From Aureimonas mangrovi (GTDB lineage: Bacteria > Pseudomonadota > Alphaproteobacteria > Rhizobiales > Rhizobiaceae), in contig NZ_CP059692.1 in NCBI RefSeq assembly GCF_014058705.1, forward strand, positions 1 to 64,000: a stretch of DNA of 64,000 nucleotides. The letters are read 5' to 3'. Numbering within the stretch: position 1 is the stretch's first letter; each line of letters opens with the position of its first letter. This document shows, in pieces, positions 9,331 to 18,069 of the stretch. The translations under genes and the position numbers were made by a program. The notes beneath the pieces are model-generated. The model did no database searches. It saw nothing but the letters and a program-made list of their open reading frames with translations, and was not told the origin of the DNA.

Positions 9331-10383
9331 ATGAAGACCAGCCCGCTCGGCCGCACAGGCATTCAGGTCAGCCGCATCTGTCTCGGCACCATGACCTTCG
9401 GCGAACAGAACACCGAGGCCGAGGCGCACGCCCAGCTCGACCGCGCCGTGGAGGCGGGCGTCGACTTCATCGACACGGCCGAGCTCTATCCGATCCCGCC
9501 CAAGGCCGAGACGCAGGGGCGCACAGAGGCCTATATCGGCTCGTGGCTGAAGGCGCGCGGCCGCCACGACGACCTGACGATCGCCTCCAAGATCGTCGGC
9601 CGCTCGGCCAACACCTGGTTTCGCGACGACGGCTCCGAGCCGCGGCTCGACGCGCGCAACATCCACGAGGCGGTCGAGAAGTCGCTGAAGCGGCTCGGCG
9701 TCGAGCGGATCGATCTTTACCAGATCCATTGGCCCGACCGCACGACGGCCGGCTTCGGCTCCAATCCGACACGCTGGAAGACGCCTGAGCCCGCCGCCGA
9801 CGAGGTCGCGATCGAGGTGACGATGGGCGCGCTCGCCGATCTCGTCGACGCCGGCAAGATCGGCCATGTCGGCCTGTCGAACGAGAGCCCGTGGGGAACG
9901 ATGCGCTGGGTGGCCGGCGCGGAAGCCGGCAAGGGCCCGCGCATCGCCTCGATCCAGAACGCCTACAACCTCGTGAACCGGACCTTCGAGGGCGGGCTCG
10001 CGGAGATCGCACTTCGCGAAGATGTCGGGCTTCTGGCCTATTCGCCGCTGGCGCAGGGCTACCTTACTGGCAAATACGCCAACGGCGCGCTGCCCGAGGG
10101 GTCGCGCAAGCAGCTCTTCGACCGGCTGGGGCGCTACGAGCTCGCCCATGCCGCCGAAGCGGTCGACGCCTATGTGGCGCTCGCGGCCGAGTTCGGGGTC
10201 AGACCCGCGACCTTCGCGAATGCCTTCGTCCTGGCGCAGCCTTTCGTGACCGCGACCATCATCGGCGCAACGAGCATCCCGCAGCTCGAGGAGTGCCTCG
10301 CGGCCGCCGATCTGACCTGGACGGACGAGATGCAGGACGCGGTAGACGCCCTGCACCAGCGCTTCGGCAATCCCTGCCCGTAA
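9331..10383 (+). CDS. NADP(H)-dependent aldo/keto reductase (Tas-like)
   Basis: A TIM-barrel oxidoreductase of 350 residues, most like E. coli Tas. It starts MKTSPLGRTGIQVSRICLGT and carries the family landmarks GVDFIDTAELY (catalytic Asp and Tyr), ERIDLYQIHWPD (catalytic His region) and a C-terminal NADP-binding stretch TIIGATSIPQLEE. The insertion ELYPIPPKAETQGRTE between barrel elements is typical of the Tas subgroup. The substrate is unknown; such enzymes reduce aldehydes and ketones. AAAGGGGA precedes the ATG. It is probably transcribed separately from fabI, given the hairpin between them. Confidence 0.88.
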   Translation: MKTSPLGRTGIQVSRICLGTMTFGEQNTEAEAHAQLDRAVEAGVDFIDTAELYPIPPKAETQGRTEAYIGSWLKARGRHDDLTIASKIVGRSANTWFRDDGSEPRLDARNIHEAVEKSLKRLGVERIDLYQIHWPDRTTAGFGSNPTRWKTPEPAADEVAIEVTMGALADLVDAGKIGHVGLSNESPWGTMRWVAGAEAGKGPRIASIQNAYNLVNRTFEGGLAEIALREDVGLLAYSPLAQGYLTGKYANGALPEGSRKQLFDRLGRYELAHAAEAVDAYVALAAEFGVRPATFANAFVLAQPFVTATIIGATSIPQLEECLAAADLTWTDEMQDAVDALHQRFGNPCP

Positions 10384-10490
10384 CGGCGTTCCGTGGGCCG
10401 GGACACGCTGTTCCCGGTGGCGCGGGTTGCCTTCCAGCGCCACCCGATCCACTGTCCGCCGCGATGAGAAAAGCGACGGGAGCGCGCGGC

Positions 10491-11759
10491 ATGACGAAGG
10501 CGAACTGGCCCGAACTCGACTATCTGAGCTGGCGCGACACGTGCTCAGCCCTGCATCTGTACCTGCAGATCGTCGGCAAATACCGGTTCTCCCATACGCC
10601 GTGGGTCAATCACTCCTGGCACGCGACCTTCTACCTGACGCCGCGCGGCTGGACGACTTCCCCCATTCCCGACGGCCCGGGCATCGAATTCCTGTTCGAC
10701 CTCGTCGATCATCGCCTCGTCGGGCAGGCGGCGGACGGGCGCACCGGCTCGATCGAGCTGCGCCCGATGACGGTCAAGGACTTCCACGAAGAGTTCCGCG
10801 CGCTCGTCACCCAACTCGGCGGCGATCCGACATTCCACGGCAGTCCGAACGAGGTGCCCTACCCGGTCCCCTTCGCCGAAGACGATCGCGAGCGCCCCTA
10901 TGACCGCGATGCCGTGAACCGCTTCTTCCGCGCGACGCTCACGGTTGACCGCGTGTTCAAGGCATTCCGCACCGGCTTCCTCGGGAAGGTCAGCCCGGTG
11001 CATCTGTTCTGGGGCTCCTTCGACCTTGCCGTCACGCGTTTTTCGGGCCGTGTCGCGCCGACCCATCCCGGCGGCGTGCCCGCTCTGCCGGACGACGTCG
11101 CGCAGGAGGCCTATGATCACGAGGTGTCGTCGGCCGGCTTCTGGCCGGGGGGTGGCGGCCTGGATTATCCGGCCTTCTACGCCTACGCCTATCCGGGGCC
11201 GAACGCCTACAAGACGGCGAGGGTCGCGCCCGAAGCCGCCTTCTGGAGCAACGAACTCTCCGAATTCATCCTGCCATACGAGGCGGTGCAGAGTGCGGCT
11301 GACCCGGACGCGGCGCTGACGGCCTTTCTGCAGACGACCTACGACGCGGCCGCCGATCTCGCCGGATGGGACCGTGAGAACCTCGAATGCGAGCCGGGCC
11401 GCCCACGGGCCGTGCGCGCCGTGCGCACCCCGTCCAGCGAGCCGGCAACAGCAAGGCCGGCGCCCGCGCCGATCGACGCGCCTGTGCGCCGCGAGGACGG
11501 GCCGGCGAAGGGGCGCTATGCGATCACCGTCGACGGGAACGATGCCGAGATGACCTACAGCCGCGCCGGTGCGGGGCTTGTCATCATCGACCACACGGAG
11601 GTTCCCGACGCGCTGCGCGGCCGCGGCGTGGGGGTCGTCCTCGTCAACCGGGCGGTGGACGATGCGCGCAAGGATGGCGTCGCGCTCCTGCCGCTCTGCC
11701 CCTTCGCCAAGGCCCAGTTCGGCAAGCATCCCGAATGGGCCGACGTTCTGCGTCGCTAG
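10491..11759 (+). CDS. DUF5996 protein fused to a GNAT-like (COG2388) domain
   Basis: The first 300 or so residues match the uncharacterised DUF5996 pattern (LDYLSWRDTCSALHLYLQIVGKYR, then HATFYLTPRGWTTSPIP and SPVHLFWGSFDLAVTRFSGR, given here in separate pieces). After a Pro/Ala-rich linker (about 305-335), the last 85 residues resemble the small COG2388 acetyltransferase: a Y-x-I strand, AEMTYSRAG, EVPDALRGRGVG (the acetyl-CoA loop) and CPFAKAQFGKHPEW. The length is 422 residues. The start at 10491 is preferred over 10464 because GGGAG precedes it at 8 bases. The function of the DUF5996 part is unknown; the fusion suggests both parts act on the same substrate. Confidence 0.8.
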   Translation: MTKANWPELDYLSWRDTCSALHLYLQIVGKYRFSHTPWVNHSWHATFYLTPRGWTTSPIPDGPGIEFLFDLVDHRLVGQAADGRTGSIELRPMTVKDFHEEFRALVTQLGGDPTFHGSPNEVPYPVPFAEDDRERPYDRDAVNRFFRATLTVDRVFKAFRTGFLGKVSPVHLFWGSFDLAVTRFSGRVAPTHPGGVPALPDDVAQEAYDHEVSSAGFWPGGGGLDYPAFYAYAYPGPNAYKTARVAPEAAFWSNELSEFILPYEAVQSAADPDAALTAFLQTTYDAAADLAGWDRENLECEPGRPRAVRAVRTPSSEPATARPAPAPIDAPVRREDGPAKGRYAITVDGNDAEMTYSRAGAGLVIIDHTEVPDALRGRGVGVVLVNRAVDDARKDGVALLPLCPFAKAQFGKHPEWADVLRR

Positions 11760-11776
11760 CCTCCGGGCTCGAGCTC

Positions 11777-11810
11777 CTGGCCCGAAAACCGGAGACGGTT
11801 TTCGGGCCAG
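11777..11810. repeat. Perfect palindromic element with GAGA tetraloop
   Basis: CTGGCCCGAAAACCG and its exact complement flank GAGA, giving a 15-bp stem with a GNRA-type loop. It lies between convergent genes and could end transcription from both sides, although there is no long T-run. The core CCCGAAAACCG...CGGTTTTCGGG is the core I recall for short intergenic repeats scattered through Rhizobiales chromosomes, and a degenerate relative occurs near 34433. Confidence 0.6.
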
Positions 11811-11814
11811 GGCA

Positions 11815-12564
11815 TCAGAAGACGTAACGCAGCATCCAGATCGCCATCGCGACCATCATCAGGTTCTCGGTCAGCGATACGAAGCCGAGCGGAACGTTGG
11901 AATCGCCGCCGACGCAGGCGCATTTCAGCTCCCGTTTGTCCACGTAGACAGCCTTGAAGACTGACACCGCGCCGATCGTGCCGATGACGAAGGCGAGCGG
12001 GATCGACACCCACATCAGCGCGCCCGAGATCATCAGGACACCGGCGGCGGCCTCGGCGAACGGGTAGACATAGGCGTAGGGCACCCAGCGCTGCGCCAAG
12101 AGGTCGTAGCCGAGGAACATGTTGGAGAAGCTCTCGACGTCACGCAGCTTCTGAACCGCCAGCAGGCACATGGCGATGGCGATGAACCATTCACCGGCGC
12201 GCACCGGGGCCAGCGTGCCGAAGGCCGCCCAACTGGCCGCGAGCGCCATGAGCGCGGCCATCGCGAAGATCGCGATCACGGGCTTGTAGGTCACCGCCTT
12301 CGGATCGGCGACGGGCTTGCCGAAATGACGCCTCAGATCGTCGTAGCCGCCGACGCGCTCGCCCGCGATGAAGGTCTGCGGCGTTGTCCTGACGCCGTTC
12401 TCGGCTTTGAACGCATCGGTCTCCTCGCGCGTCTTCAGCCAATGGTCGTCGACCGTATAGCCTTCACGCTCCAGCAGGGCCTTCGCCTTGAGGCCGAAAG
12501 GGCAGGTGTGCTGCGGCATCACCATGCGATAGAGGGTTGCCGTGCGGTCCGTGGCGGCGCTCAT
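11815..12564 (-). CDS. Glutaredoxin-MauE/DoxX-type membrane fusion protein
   Basis: Residues 1-85 form a glutaredoxin-like domain with a monothiol-style CPFG motif and the cis-proline region TTPQTFI. The rest is a four- to five-helix membrane domain of the MauE/DoxX type ending with the CACVGG motif typical of MauE-like proteins. It probably relays thiol reduction between cytoplasm and membrane, but no partner is known. The start at 12564 is chosen because GAAAGGA precedes it at good spacing; an ATG at 12594 lacks one. It is 249 residues long. It lies 78 bases downstream of ohrR on the same strand, so co-transcription with the peroxide regulator is possible. Confidence 0.78.
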   Translation of the reverse strand: MSAATDRTATLYRMVMPQHTCPFGLKAKALLEREGYTVDDHWLKTREETDAFKAENGVRTTPQTFIAGERVGGYDDLRRHFGKPVADPKAVTYKPVIAIFAMAALMALAASWAAFGTLAPVRAGEWFIAIAMCLLAVQKLRDVESFSNMFLGYDLLAQRWVPYAYVYPFAEAAAGVLMISGALMWVSIPLAFVIGTIGAVSVFKAVYVDKRELKCACVGGDSNVPLGFVSLTENLMMVAMAIWMLRYVF

Positions 12565-12642
12565 CGTGCCGGTCCTTTCGCCGATTGCTGACATCCCGCC
12601 GGATATGGAGCTTCCCCTTGCTGGAAGGTCAAGGGCGCCTCG

Positions 12643-13125
12643 TCAGCGCGCCGGCTCGCTGTCCTTCGCTCCGGCCGCGACGGCATCGCGCAGGTCGCGC
12701 ACATCCCCTGCGAGCTTGCGCAGCTTCTTCATCGAGAGGCCCGAGGCTTCGGAGAGCCTGCGCGCCAGGCATGCGCGCTGGACACACACACCGGTGCCCT
12801 TTTCCGTCAGCCGCACGACGATCTGACGTCCATCGTTCGGGTTGCGCTCACGGGTCACGAAACCCGCCTTCTCCAGCCGCCCGACGAGCGGCGTGATGGT
12901 GCTTGGCTCGAGGGCGAGGCGCGTAGCCAGCGCACCGGGGCTCTGGCTGCCGTCCTCCCAAAGAGAACTCAGCACGAGATATTGCGGATAGGTGATGCCC
13001 CATTCGTCGAGCAGAGGCTTGTAGGCGCGTCCGACGGCCATCGACGCGCCGTAAAGCGCGAAGCACAGGTGATCGTCCAGCGCGGTGACGCGGTTTTTCT
13101 TGCCCAAAAGCTCCTCCTTGATCAT
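12643..13125 (-). CDS. ohrR: Organic peroxide sensor/repressor OhrR (MarR family)
   Basis: OhrR represses ohr until its reactive cysteine is oxidised by organic hydroperoxides. The 160-residue MarR-type winged helix has the sensor Cys21 in HLCFALYGAS and the conserved AYKPLLDEWGITYPQYLVL. Cys114 and Cys119 near the C-terminus suggest a 2-Cys disulfide mechanism. The ATG at 13125 has no Shine-Dalgarno; AAGGAGGAG lies inside the frame just before a TTG at 13107, which may be the actual start. It is divergent from ohr with a palindrome between them. Confidence 0.9.
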   Translation of the reverse strand: MIKEELLGKKNRVTALDDHLCFALYGASMAVGRAYKPLLDEWGITYPQYLVLSSLWEDGSQSPGALATRLALEPSTITPLVGRLEKAGFVTRERNPNDGRQIVVRLTEKGTGVCVQRACLARRLSEASGLSMKKLRKLAGDVRDLRDAVAAGAKDSEPAR

Positions 13126-13133
13126 GACACAGA

Positions 13134-13147
13134 ATTATCATGATAAT
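13134..13147. promoter_or_regulatory. Candidate OhrR operator palindrome
   Basis: ATTATCATGATAAT is a perfect 14-base palindrome in the 88-base gap between divergent ohrR and ohr, adjacent to the ohrR start. A second imperfect inverted pair, AACGAA (13159-13164) and TTCGTT (13180-13185), lies closer to ohr. AT-rich dyads in this position are the usual OhrR targets. Which one OhrR binds is an inference. Confidence 0.5.
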
Positions 13148-13213
13148 CGATAGCGAACAACGAAGTGGCGTAGCTCTATTTCGTTATCACGCTAACCGTA
13201 TCAGGAGGGCAGA

Positions 13214-13642
13214 ATGTCCGTCGAAGCGATCTACAAGACGAAGGCCACGGCCAGCGGCGGCGGCCGCAGCGGCCACACGCGCTCGGAAGACGGGTCGATC
13301 GACCTCGATCTCGTCGTGCCGAAGGAGATGGGCGGGCCGGGCGGCGACGGCGCAAACCCTGAGAAGCTGTTCGCGGCGGGTTACTCGGCCTGTTTCCTCG
13401 GCGCGATGCGCGCCGTCTCCAAGACGGTCGGCGTCGCGGTCCCGGACGATGCGACCGTCACCGCCGAGATCGGCTTCGGCAAGCGCTCGGAGGGTGGCTT
13501 CGGTATCACGGCCGATCTCACGATCTCGATGCCGGGCGTCGACAGGGCGGACGCGCAGAAGCTCGTCGACGAGGCGCACAAGGTCTGCCCCTACTCCAAC
13601 GCCACGCGCAACAATGTGGATGTCGGCCTGACGATCGCCTGA
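13214..13642 (+). CDS. ohr: Organic hydroperoxide resistance protein Ohr
   Basis: Ohr is a thiol peroxidase of the OsmC/Ohr fold that reduces organic and fatty-acid hydroperoxides, using lipoylated proteins as electron donor. The 142-residue protein keeps both catalytic cysteines: Cys60 in GYSACFLGA and Cys125 in VCPYSNATR, within one residue of the well-studied Ohr numbering. Start at 13214 with AGGAGGGCAG in front. It is transcribed divergently from its repressor ohrR, and a strong terminator follows. Confidence 0.97.
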   Translation: MSVEAIYKTKATASGGGRSGHTRSEDGSIDLDLVVPKEMGGPGGDGANPEKLFAAGYSACFLGAMRAVSKTVGVAVPDDATVTAEIGFGKRSEGGFGITADLTISMPGVDRADAQKLVDEAHKVCPYSNATRNNVDVGLTIA

Positions 13643-13656
13643 GACGTCTCGCGGAC

Positions 13657-13692
13657 AAAAAAAGGGCCCGGCCGATGATCGGCCGGGCCCTT
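13657..13692. terminator. Terminator between ohr and doxX-like gene
   Basis: GGGCCCGGCCGA pairs perfectly with TCGGCCGGGCCC across a TGA loop (13664-13690). An A-run precedes it and TTCTC follows. It fits best as a terminator for the minus-strand DoxX gene, whose transcript would end in a U-run, and it can also stop ohr transcription. Confidence 0.8.
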
Positions 13693-13706
13693 CTCGTCTT
13701 TGGACC

Positions 13707-14147
13707 TCAGAATGTGCGGCCGAGCCTGGCGTCGACCGACTGCGCATTGCCGCCGCGGATGACGAAGTAGAACGTCATCGCCGCCCACAGGATCGACTTC
13801 TCGGCGCCGGCATAGCCCTGGCCGAGAGTGACCCAGTGGAACCACACCGTGACGAGGAGCACGAAGGTGGCCGCAAACGCTGCCGGCCGTGTCAGGAAGC
13901 CGATGGCGAGGAAGAGCCCGCCGACGACCTCGGTGAGCGCAAGGAGCGGCGAGAAGACAACGCCCGGATAGAAGCCGAGACCCTCGACCATGCCGATATT
14001 GGCCATGGGGTCGACGATCTTCGGCGCGCCATGAACGATGAGGATGAGGCCGGCGGTGACGCGGAGCAGCGTCTCGGCGAAATCGTGAAGGCTCGAATAG
14101 ACGCGGCCGAGCGCGGGCACGATGAGGCGGTTGTTGGTCGTGGACAT
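13707..14147 (-). CDS. DoxX family membrane protein
   Basis: A 146-residue four-helix inner-membrane protein of the DoxX family (YphA/YqjF type). The segment RVTAGLILIVHGAPKI is the typical first helix with its conserved HG, followed by PLLALTEVVGGLFLAIG and later helices. DoxX proteins have been linked to thiol redox and oxidative stress responses, but no activity is established for this group. The start at 14147 has AAAGGAAAGC in front, which excludes the longer upstream reading frame. Its position beside ohr and the glutaredoxin-MauE gene fits a redox theme but does not prove one. Confidence 0.85.
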   Translation of the reverse strand: MSTTNNRLIVPALGRVYSSLHDFAETLLRVTAGLILIVHGAPKIVDPMANIGMVEGLGFYPGVVFSPLLALTEVVGGLFLAIGFLTRPAAFAATFVLLVTVWFHWVTLGQGYAGAEKSILWAAMTFYFVIRGGNAQSVDARLGRTF

Positions 14148-14260
14148 CTTGCTTTCCTTTGAAAACGGTCGCGCGCGGCGGTCTCTGCCGTCGATGGCGC
14201 GCGATGAAACGGGCCCGCGACCTCCTCGAGAGACGCGGGTATTCGATCGTGTAGCCGTTT

Positions 14261-14587
14261 TCAGGATCGGGGCGGCGGGTCGATAGCACCGACGCCAATG
14301 CCGCGACCCACGTGCGAGAGCGCGGCGTAGACCACGGGCTCGCAGGCGGCGCGCGGCGTCATCGCCGTTTTCTGGGCCTCGATCACCTTCACGTGGCAGG
14401 GGGCGTCCGCTGCGGCGAGCGCGCGCAGCGCCGCCAGAGCGTCGTCCGGCGCGCAGGCGAGCAACACCGTCTGCGAGGGGCATGGAGGCTCGCCATCGCG
14501 CAACTGCGCCTGCGCCTGCGCCTGCGCCGGCCAGCACAAGCCGGCGGCGAAGAGGAGGAGCAGGGCAAGGCGCGAGAGAAGCCGCAT
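14261..14587 (-). CDS. Small exported cysteine-containing protein, unknown
   Basis: I do not recognise the family. The 108-residue product has a signal peptide (MRLLSRLALLLLFAAGLCW) and a likely cleavage region in a short QAQAQAQ tract encoded by a repeated GCGCCT hexamer. The mature part has four cysteines (in PPCPS, LLACAPD, APCHV and RAACEP), an even number that could form two disulfides. It is transcribed toward the DoxX gene with a 113-base gap. The start at 14587 is chosen because the signal peptide begins there. Confidence 0.6.
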   Translation of the reverse strand: MRLLSRLALLLLFAAGLCWPAQAQAQAQLRDGEPPCPSQTVLLACAPDDALAALRALAAADAPCHVKVIEAQKTAMTPRAACEPVVYAALSHVGRGIGVGAIDPPPRS

Positions 14588-14666
14588 GGGGTCTGGCAAT
14601 AAGGCGAGGGACGCCGAACCGCAAGACTCAACCAGATGACGCCCTCGTCCCGGCGTGCGGAAGGGA

Positions 14667-15851
14667 TCAGGCGTCGAGACCTTCATGATCCACGCGGGTC
14701 GGGCCTTCGATCGTGCTCAGCCCCAACCAGCCACGCATGCGCTCGAGTTCGCCGTCCAGCGCTTCGCGCGTGCCGTCGAGCGCGTCCGGCTCCAGATGGA
14801 TCGCCTTCACGCTCAGACATCCGGTCGCCCTGTCCGCCTTGAGATCGACGCGCGCGACGAGCCGGTCGCCGAGAAGGAAGGGCAGCACGTAGTAGCCATG
14901 CTGGCGCAGATGCGCCGGCACATAAATCTCGATCCGGTAGCGGAAGCCGAAGAGGCGCTCGGCGCGGGCGCGCTCCCAGACGAGCGGATCGAAGGGCGCC
15001 AGAAGCGCGGTCGCCTCGATCCGGCGCGGCAGGCGAGCCTCGCGATGCAGAAAGGCCGCCGGCCAGCCGGGTACGGCGATGGGCTCCAGCGTACCCTCCT
15101 CGACGAGTTCCGAGACGGCCCGCCGCGTCTCGGGGATGCCGAGCCGGAAATAGTCGCGCAGTTCGGGCTTGGTCGCGATGCCCAGCGCACGGGCGGAACG
15201 CTCCACGAGCGCGCGGTGGGCATCGGCCTCGCTCGGGCTTGGCCGGTCGAGGATCGCGGCGGGGATCACGCGCTCGGTGAGGTCGTAGACGCGTTCGAAC
15301 GAGTTGCGGCGCGTCTTCGTCGTCACGAAGCCGGCGTAGAACAGCCATTCCAGCGCGACCTTCGCCTCGCTCCACTCCCACCAGCCCGGACGCCCGGAGC
15401 CGAGATCCGAGGCCGCCATTGGTCCTTCGTTGCGCAGCCGGTCGAGGATCGCCATCGCTTCGCCGCGCCGCTCGCCCGCGAACACGCGCATCGACCGGTA
15501 GCCGGCTTCCCCGCGCTCGGCGCGCGCCATGCGCCAGCGCAAGGCCGGCTGGAGATCGAGCGGCAAGAGCGAGGCTTCGTGCGCCCAGTATTCGAAGAGG
15601 CGCCGCTCGCCCGGACGCCCCCAGGCGGCGCGCTCCAGGAGCGTGCGGTCATAGGCGCCGAGCCGCGAGAAGGCCGGCAGATAGTGCGCGCGGGCGAGGA
15701 CGTTGACGCTGTCGATCTGGTGCAGCCCGAGCCGCGCGATGGTGCGGGCGAGATGGCCGCGATCGACGTTGGCCGGGCGCGCCGTGCCGAAGCCCTGCGC
15801 AGCGAGAGCGACCCGCCGCGCTAGAGCGGGGCCCATCGTGCGATCCGTCAT
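14667..15851 (-). CDS. ycaQ: YcaQ/AlkX-type winged-helix DNA glycosylase
   Basis: This 394-residue protein belongs to the HTH_42 (formerly DUF1006) family of winged-helix DNA glycosylases that remove alkylated bases; E. coli YcaQ unhooks interstrand crosslinks. The catalytic QxD motif is visible as Gln45-Ile-Asp47 in LHQIDSVNV, the crosslink-type signature as opposed to the QxQ of Streptomyces AlkZ. Further family marks are ARAHYLPAFSRLG and the C-terminal LAPFDPLVWER. It is preceded downstream by the pnp terminator, so it is a separate transcription unit ending before the small exported gene. Confidence 0.85.
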   Translation of the reverse strand: MTDRTMGPALARRVALAAQGFGTARPANVDRGHLARTIARLGLHQIDSVNVLARAHYLPAFSRLGAYDRTLLERAAWGRPGERRLFEYWAHEASLLPLDLQPALRWRMARAERGEAGYRSMRVFAGERRGEAMAILDRLRNEGPMAASDLGSGRPGWWEWSEAKVALEWLFYAGFVTTKTRRNSFERVYDLTERVIPAAILDRPSPSEADAHRALVERSARALGIATKPELRDYFRLGIPETRRAVSELVEEGTLEPIAVPGWPAAFLHREARLPRRIEATALLAPFDPLVWERARAERLFGFRYRIEIYVPAHLRQHGYYVLPFLLGDRLVARVDLKADRATGCLSVKAIHLEPDALDGTREALDGELERMRGWLGLSTIEGPTRVDHEGLDA

Positions 15852-15868
15852 GCCGATCCCTCCTGACG

Positions 15869-15895
15869 AAAAAGGGCGAGCCTTGCGGCCCGCCC
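15869..15895 (-). terminator. Intrinsic terminator of the pnp operon
   Basis: On the minus strand GGGCGGGCC pairs with GGCTCGCCC (one G-U pair) around a GCAA tetraloop, followed at once by TTTTT. It begins 27 bases after the pnp stop, the expected place for the end of the rpsO-pnp transcript. Confidence 0.88.
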
Positions 15896-15921
15896 CTCAT
15901 ACTTCCTGGAAGACGTCCGGC

Positions 15922-18069
15922 TCAGGCCGCGTCGTCTTCCTCTTCGTTGCGAGGAGCCTTCTTGATCTCCTCGCCGGTCTCCTGGTCGACGACCTTCATC
16001 GACAGACGGACCTTGCCGCGCTCGTCGAAGCCCATCAGCTTGACCCAGACCTTCTGGCCTTCCTTGACGACGTCCTGCGTCTTCTGGACGCGGTCGGCGG
16101 CGAGCTGCGAGATGTGGACGAGGCCGTCCTTGGAGCCGAAGAAGTTCACAAAGGCGCCGAACTCGACGCACTTCACGACGGTGCCCTCGTAGATCTCGCC
16201 GACTTCCGGCTCGGCCACGATCGAGTGGATCCACTTCCTGGCCGCCTCGATCTCCTTGCCGGAGGAGGAGGCGATCTTCACGGTGCCGTCATCCTCGATG
16301 TTGATCTTGGCGCCGGTCTTCTCGACGATCTCGCGGATGATCTTGCCGCCGGAGCCGATCACGTCACGGATCTTGTCGGTCGGGATCTGCATGACCTCGA
16401 TGCGCGGGGCGAACTCGCCGAGTTCGGCACGCGCTTCGCCGAGCGACTTGTTCATCTCGGTCAGGATGTGCTCGCGGCCGCCCTTGGCCTGATCGAGGGC
16501 GATCTTCATGATCTCCTCGGTGATGCCCTGGATCTTGATGTCCATCTGGAGCGAGGTGATGCCCTCGTTCGTGCCGGCCACCTTGAAGTCCATGTCGCCG
16601 AGGTGGTCCTCGTCGCCGAGGATGTCGGACAGGACGGCGAAGCGCTCACCCTCGAGGATGAGGCCCATGGCGATGCCGGCCACCGGGCGCGCCAGCGGAA
16701 CGCCGGCGTCCATCAGCGCAAGCGAGGTGCCGCAGACGGTCGCCATCGAGGACGAACCGTTGGACTCGGTGACTTCCGAGACGGCACGGATCGTGTACGG
16801 GAACTGTTCCTTGGCGGGCAGCATCGGGCGGATGGCGCGCCAGGCGAGCTTGCCGTGGCCGATCTCGCGGCGGCCGGGCGAGCCCATGCGGCCCGTCTCG
16901 CCGACCGAGTAGGGCGGGAAGTTGTAGTGAAGGAGGAAGGTCTCCTTGTAGGTGCCGGTCAGGGCGTCGACGAATTGCTCGTCCTCGCCGGTGCCAAGCG
17001 TGGCGACGACCAGGGCCTGCGTCTCACCGCGCGTGAACAGCGCCGAGCCGTGGGTGCGCGGCAGGAGGCCGGCCTCGGCCACGATCGGGCGGACCTTGTC
17101 GAGCTCGCGGCCGTCGATGCGGCTCTTGGTGTCGAGGATGTTCCAGCGAACGATCTTGGCCTGGAGCTCCTTGAAGACCGAGCCGACCTCTTCCTTGGAG
17201 TACTTCGTCTCCTCCGTGCCTTCCGGCAGGAAGTGCGCGACGACCTTCGCCTTGACCGCGTCGACGGCGTTGTAGCGGGCCATCTTGTCGGTGTTCTTGT
17301 AGGCCTCGCGCAGCTCGCTCTCGGCGATCTGGAGCATCTCGCCCTCGAGCGCCGAATGGTCGGGCACCGAATGGTCGCGCGGCTCCTTGGCGGCATGCTC
17401 GGCGAGCTTGATGATCGCGTCGATCACCGGCTGGAAGCCCTTGTGTCCGAACATGACGGCGCCGAGCATCGTCGCCTCGTCGAGCTCCTGCGCCTCGGAC
17501 TCGACCATCAGGACGGCGTCCTGCGTGCCGGCGACGACGAGGTCGAGCTTGGACTCGGGCATCTCGTCGACATGCGGGTTCAGCTTGTATTCGCCGTTGA
17601 TGTAGCCGACGCGCGCGCCGCCGATCGGGCCCATGAAGGGCACGCCGGAAAGTGTCAGAGCGGCCGAGACGGCGACCATCGCGACCACGTCCGGATCGTT
17701 CTCGAGGTCATGCTGGAGAACGGTCGCGACGACCTGCGTGTCGTTCTTGTAGCCTTCGGCGAAGAGCGGGCGGATCGGGCGGTCGATGAGGCGGGAGACC
17801 AGCGTCTCCTTCTCGGACGGACGGCCCTCGCGCTTGAAGAAGCCGCCGGGGATCTTGCCGGCTGCGAAGGTCTTTTCCTGGTAGTTGACCGTCAGGGGGA
17901 AGAAGTCGAAGCCGGCCTTCGGCTGCTTCTGCGAGACGACGGTGGCGAGGACGACGGTCTCGCCGTAGGTGGCGAGGACGGCGCCGTCGGCCTGGCGGGC
18001 GATCTTGCCCGTCTCCAGGGTCAGCGGACGGCCCGCCCAGTCGATCTCGACGCGATGGGTGTTGAACAT
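15922..18069 (-). CDS. pnp: Polyribonucleotide nucleotidyltransferase (PNPase)
   Basis: PNPase degrades RNA 3' to 5' by phosphorolysis and is part of the degradosome. The 715-residue protein has two RNase PH domains (active-site region [17 protein letters not shown] and the conserved [16 protein letters not shown]), an alpha-helical linker, then KH ([15 protein letters not shown]) and S1 ([15 protein letters not shown]) RNA-binding domains. The acidic Glu/Asp tail is short. The start at 18069 gives the family N-terminus [16 protein letters not shown]. It follows rpsO in the classic rpsO-pnp arrangement with a 301-base gap. Confidence 0.98.
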   Translation of the reverse strand: MFNTHRVEIDWAGRPLTLETGKIARQADGAVLATYGETVVLATVVSQKQPKAGFDFFPLTVNYQEKTFAAGKIPGGFFKREGRPSEKETLVSRLIDRPIRPLFAEGYKNDTQVVATVLQHDLENDPDVVAMVAVSAALTLSGVPFMGPIGGARVGYINGEYKLNPHVDEMPESKLDLVVAGTQDAVLMVESEAQELDEATMLGAVMFGHKGFQPVIDAIIKLAEHAAKEPRDHSVPDHSALEGEMLQIAESELREAYKNTDKMARYNAVDAVKAKVVAHFLPEGTEETKYSKEEVGSVFKELQAKIVRWNILDTKSRIDGRELDKVRPIVAEAGLLPRTHGSALFTRGETQALVVATLGTGEDEQFVDALTGTYKETFLLHYNFPPYSVGETGRMGSPGRREIGHGKLAWRAIRPMLPAKEQFPYTIRAVSEVTESNGSSSMATVCGTSLALMDAGVPLARPVAGIAMGLILEGERFAVLSDILGDEDHLGDMDFKVAGTNEGITSLQMDIKIQGITEEIMKIALDQAKGGREHILTEMNKSLGEARAELGEFAPRIEVMQIPTDKIRDVIGSGGKIIREIVEKTGAKINIEDDGTVKIASSSGKEIEAARKWIHSIVAEPEVGEIYEGTVVKCVEFGAFVNFFGSKDGLVHISQLAADRVQKTQDVVKEGQKVWVKLMGFDERGKVRLSMKVVDQETGEEIKKAPRNEEEDDAA

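Noticed and set aside
14515-14550. Tandem GCGCCT repeat as a regulatory or unstable element
   Set aside because: It is a few copies only, within the coding sequence of a signal-peptide cleavage region, where Ala/Gln runs are common.
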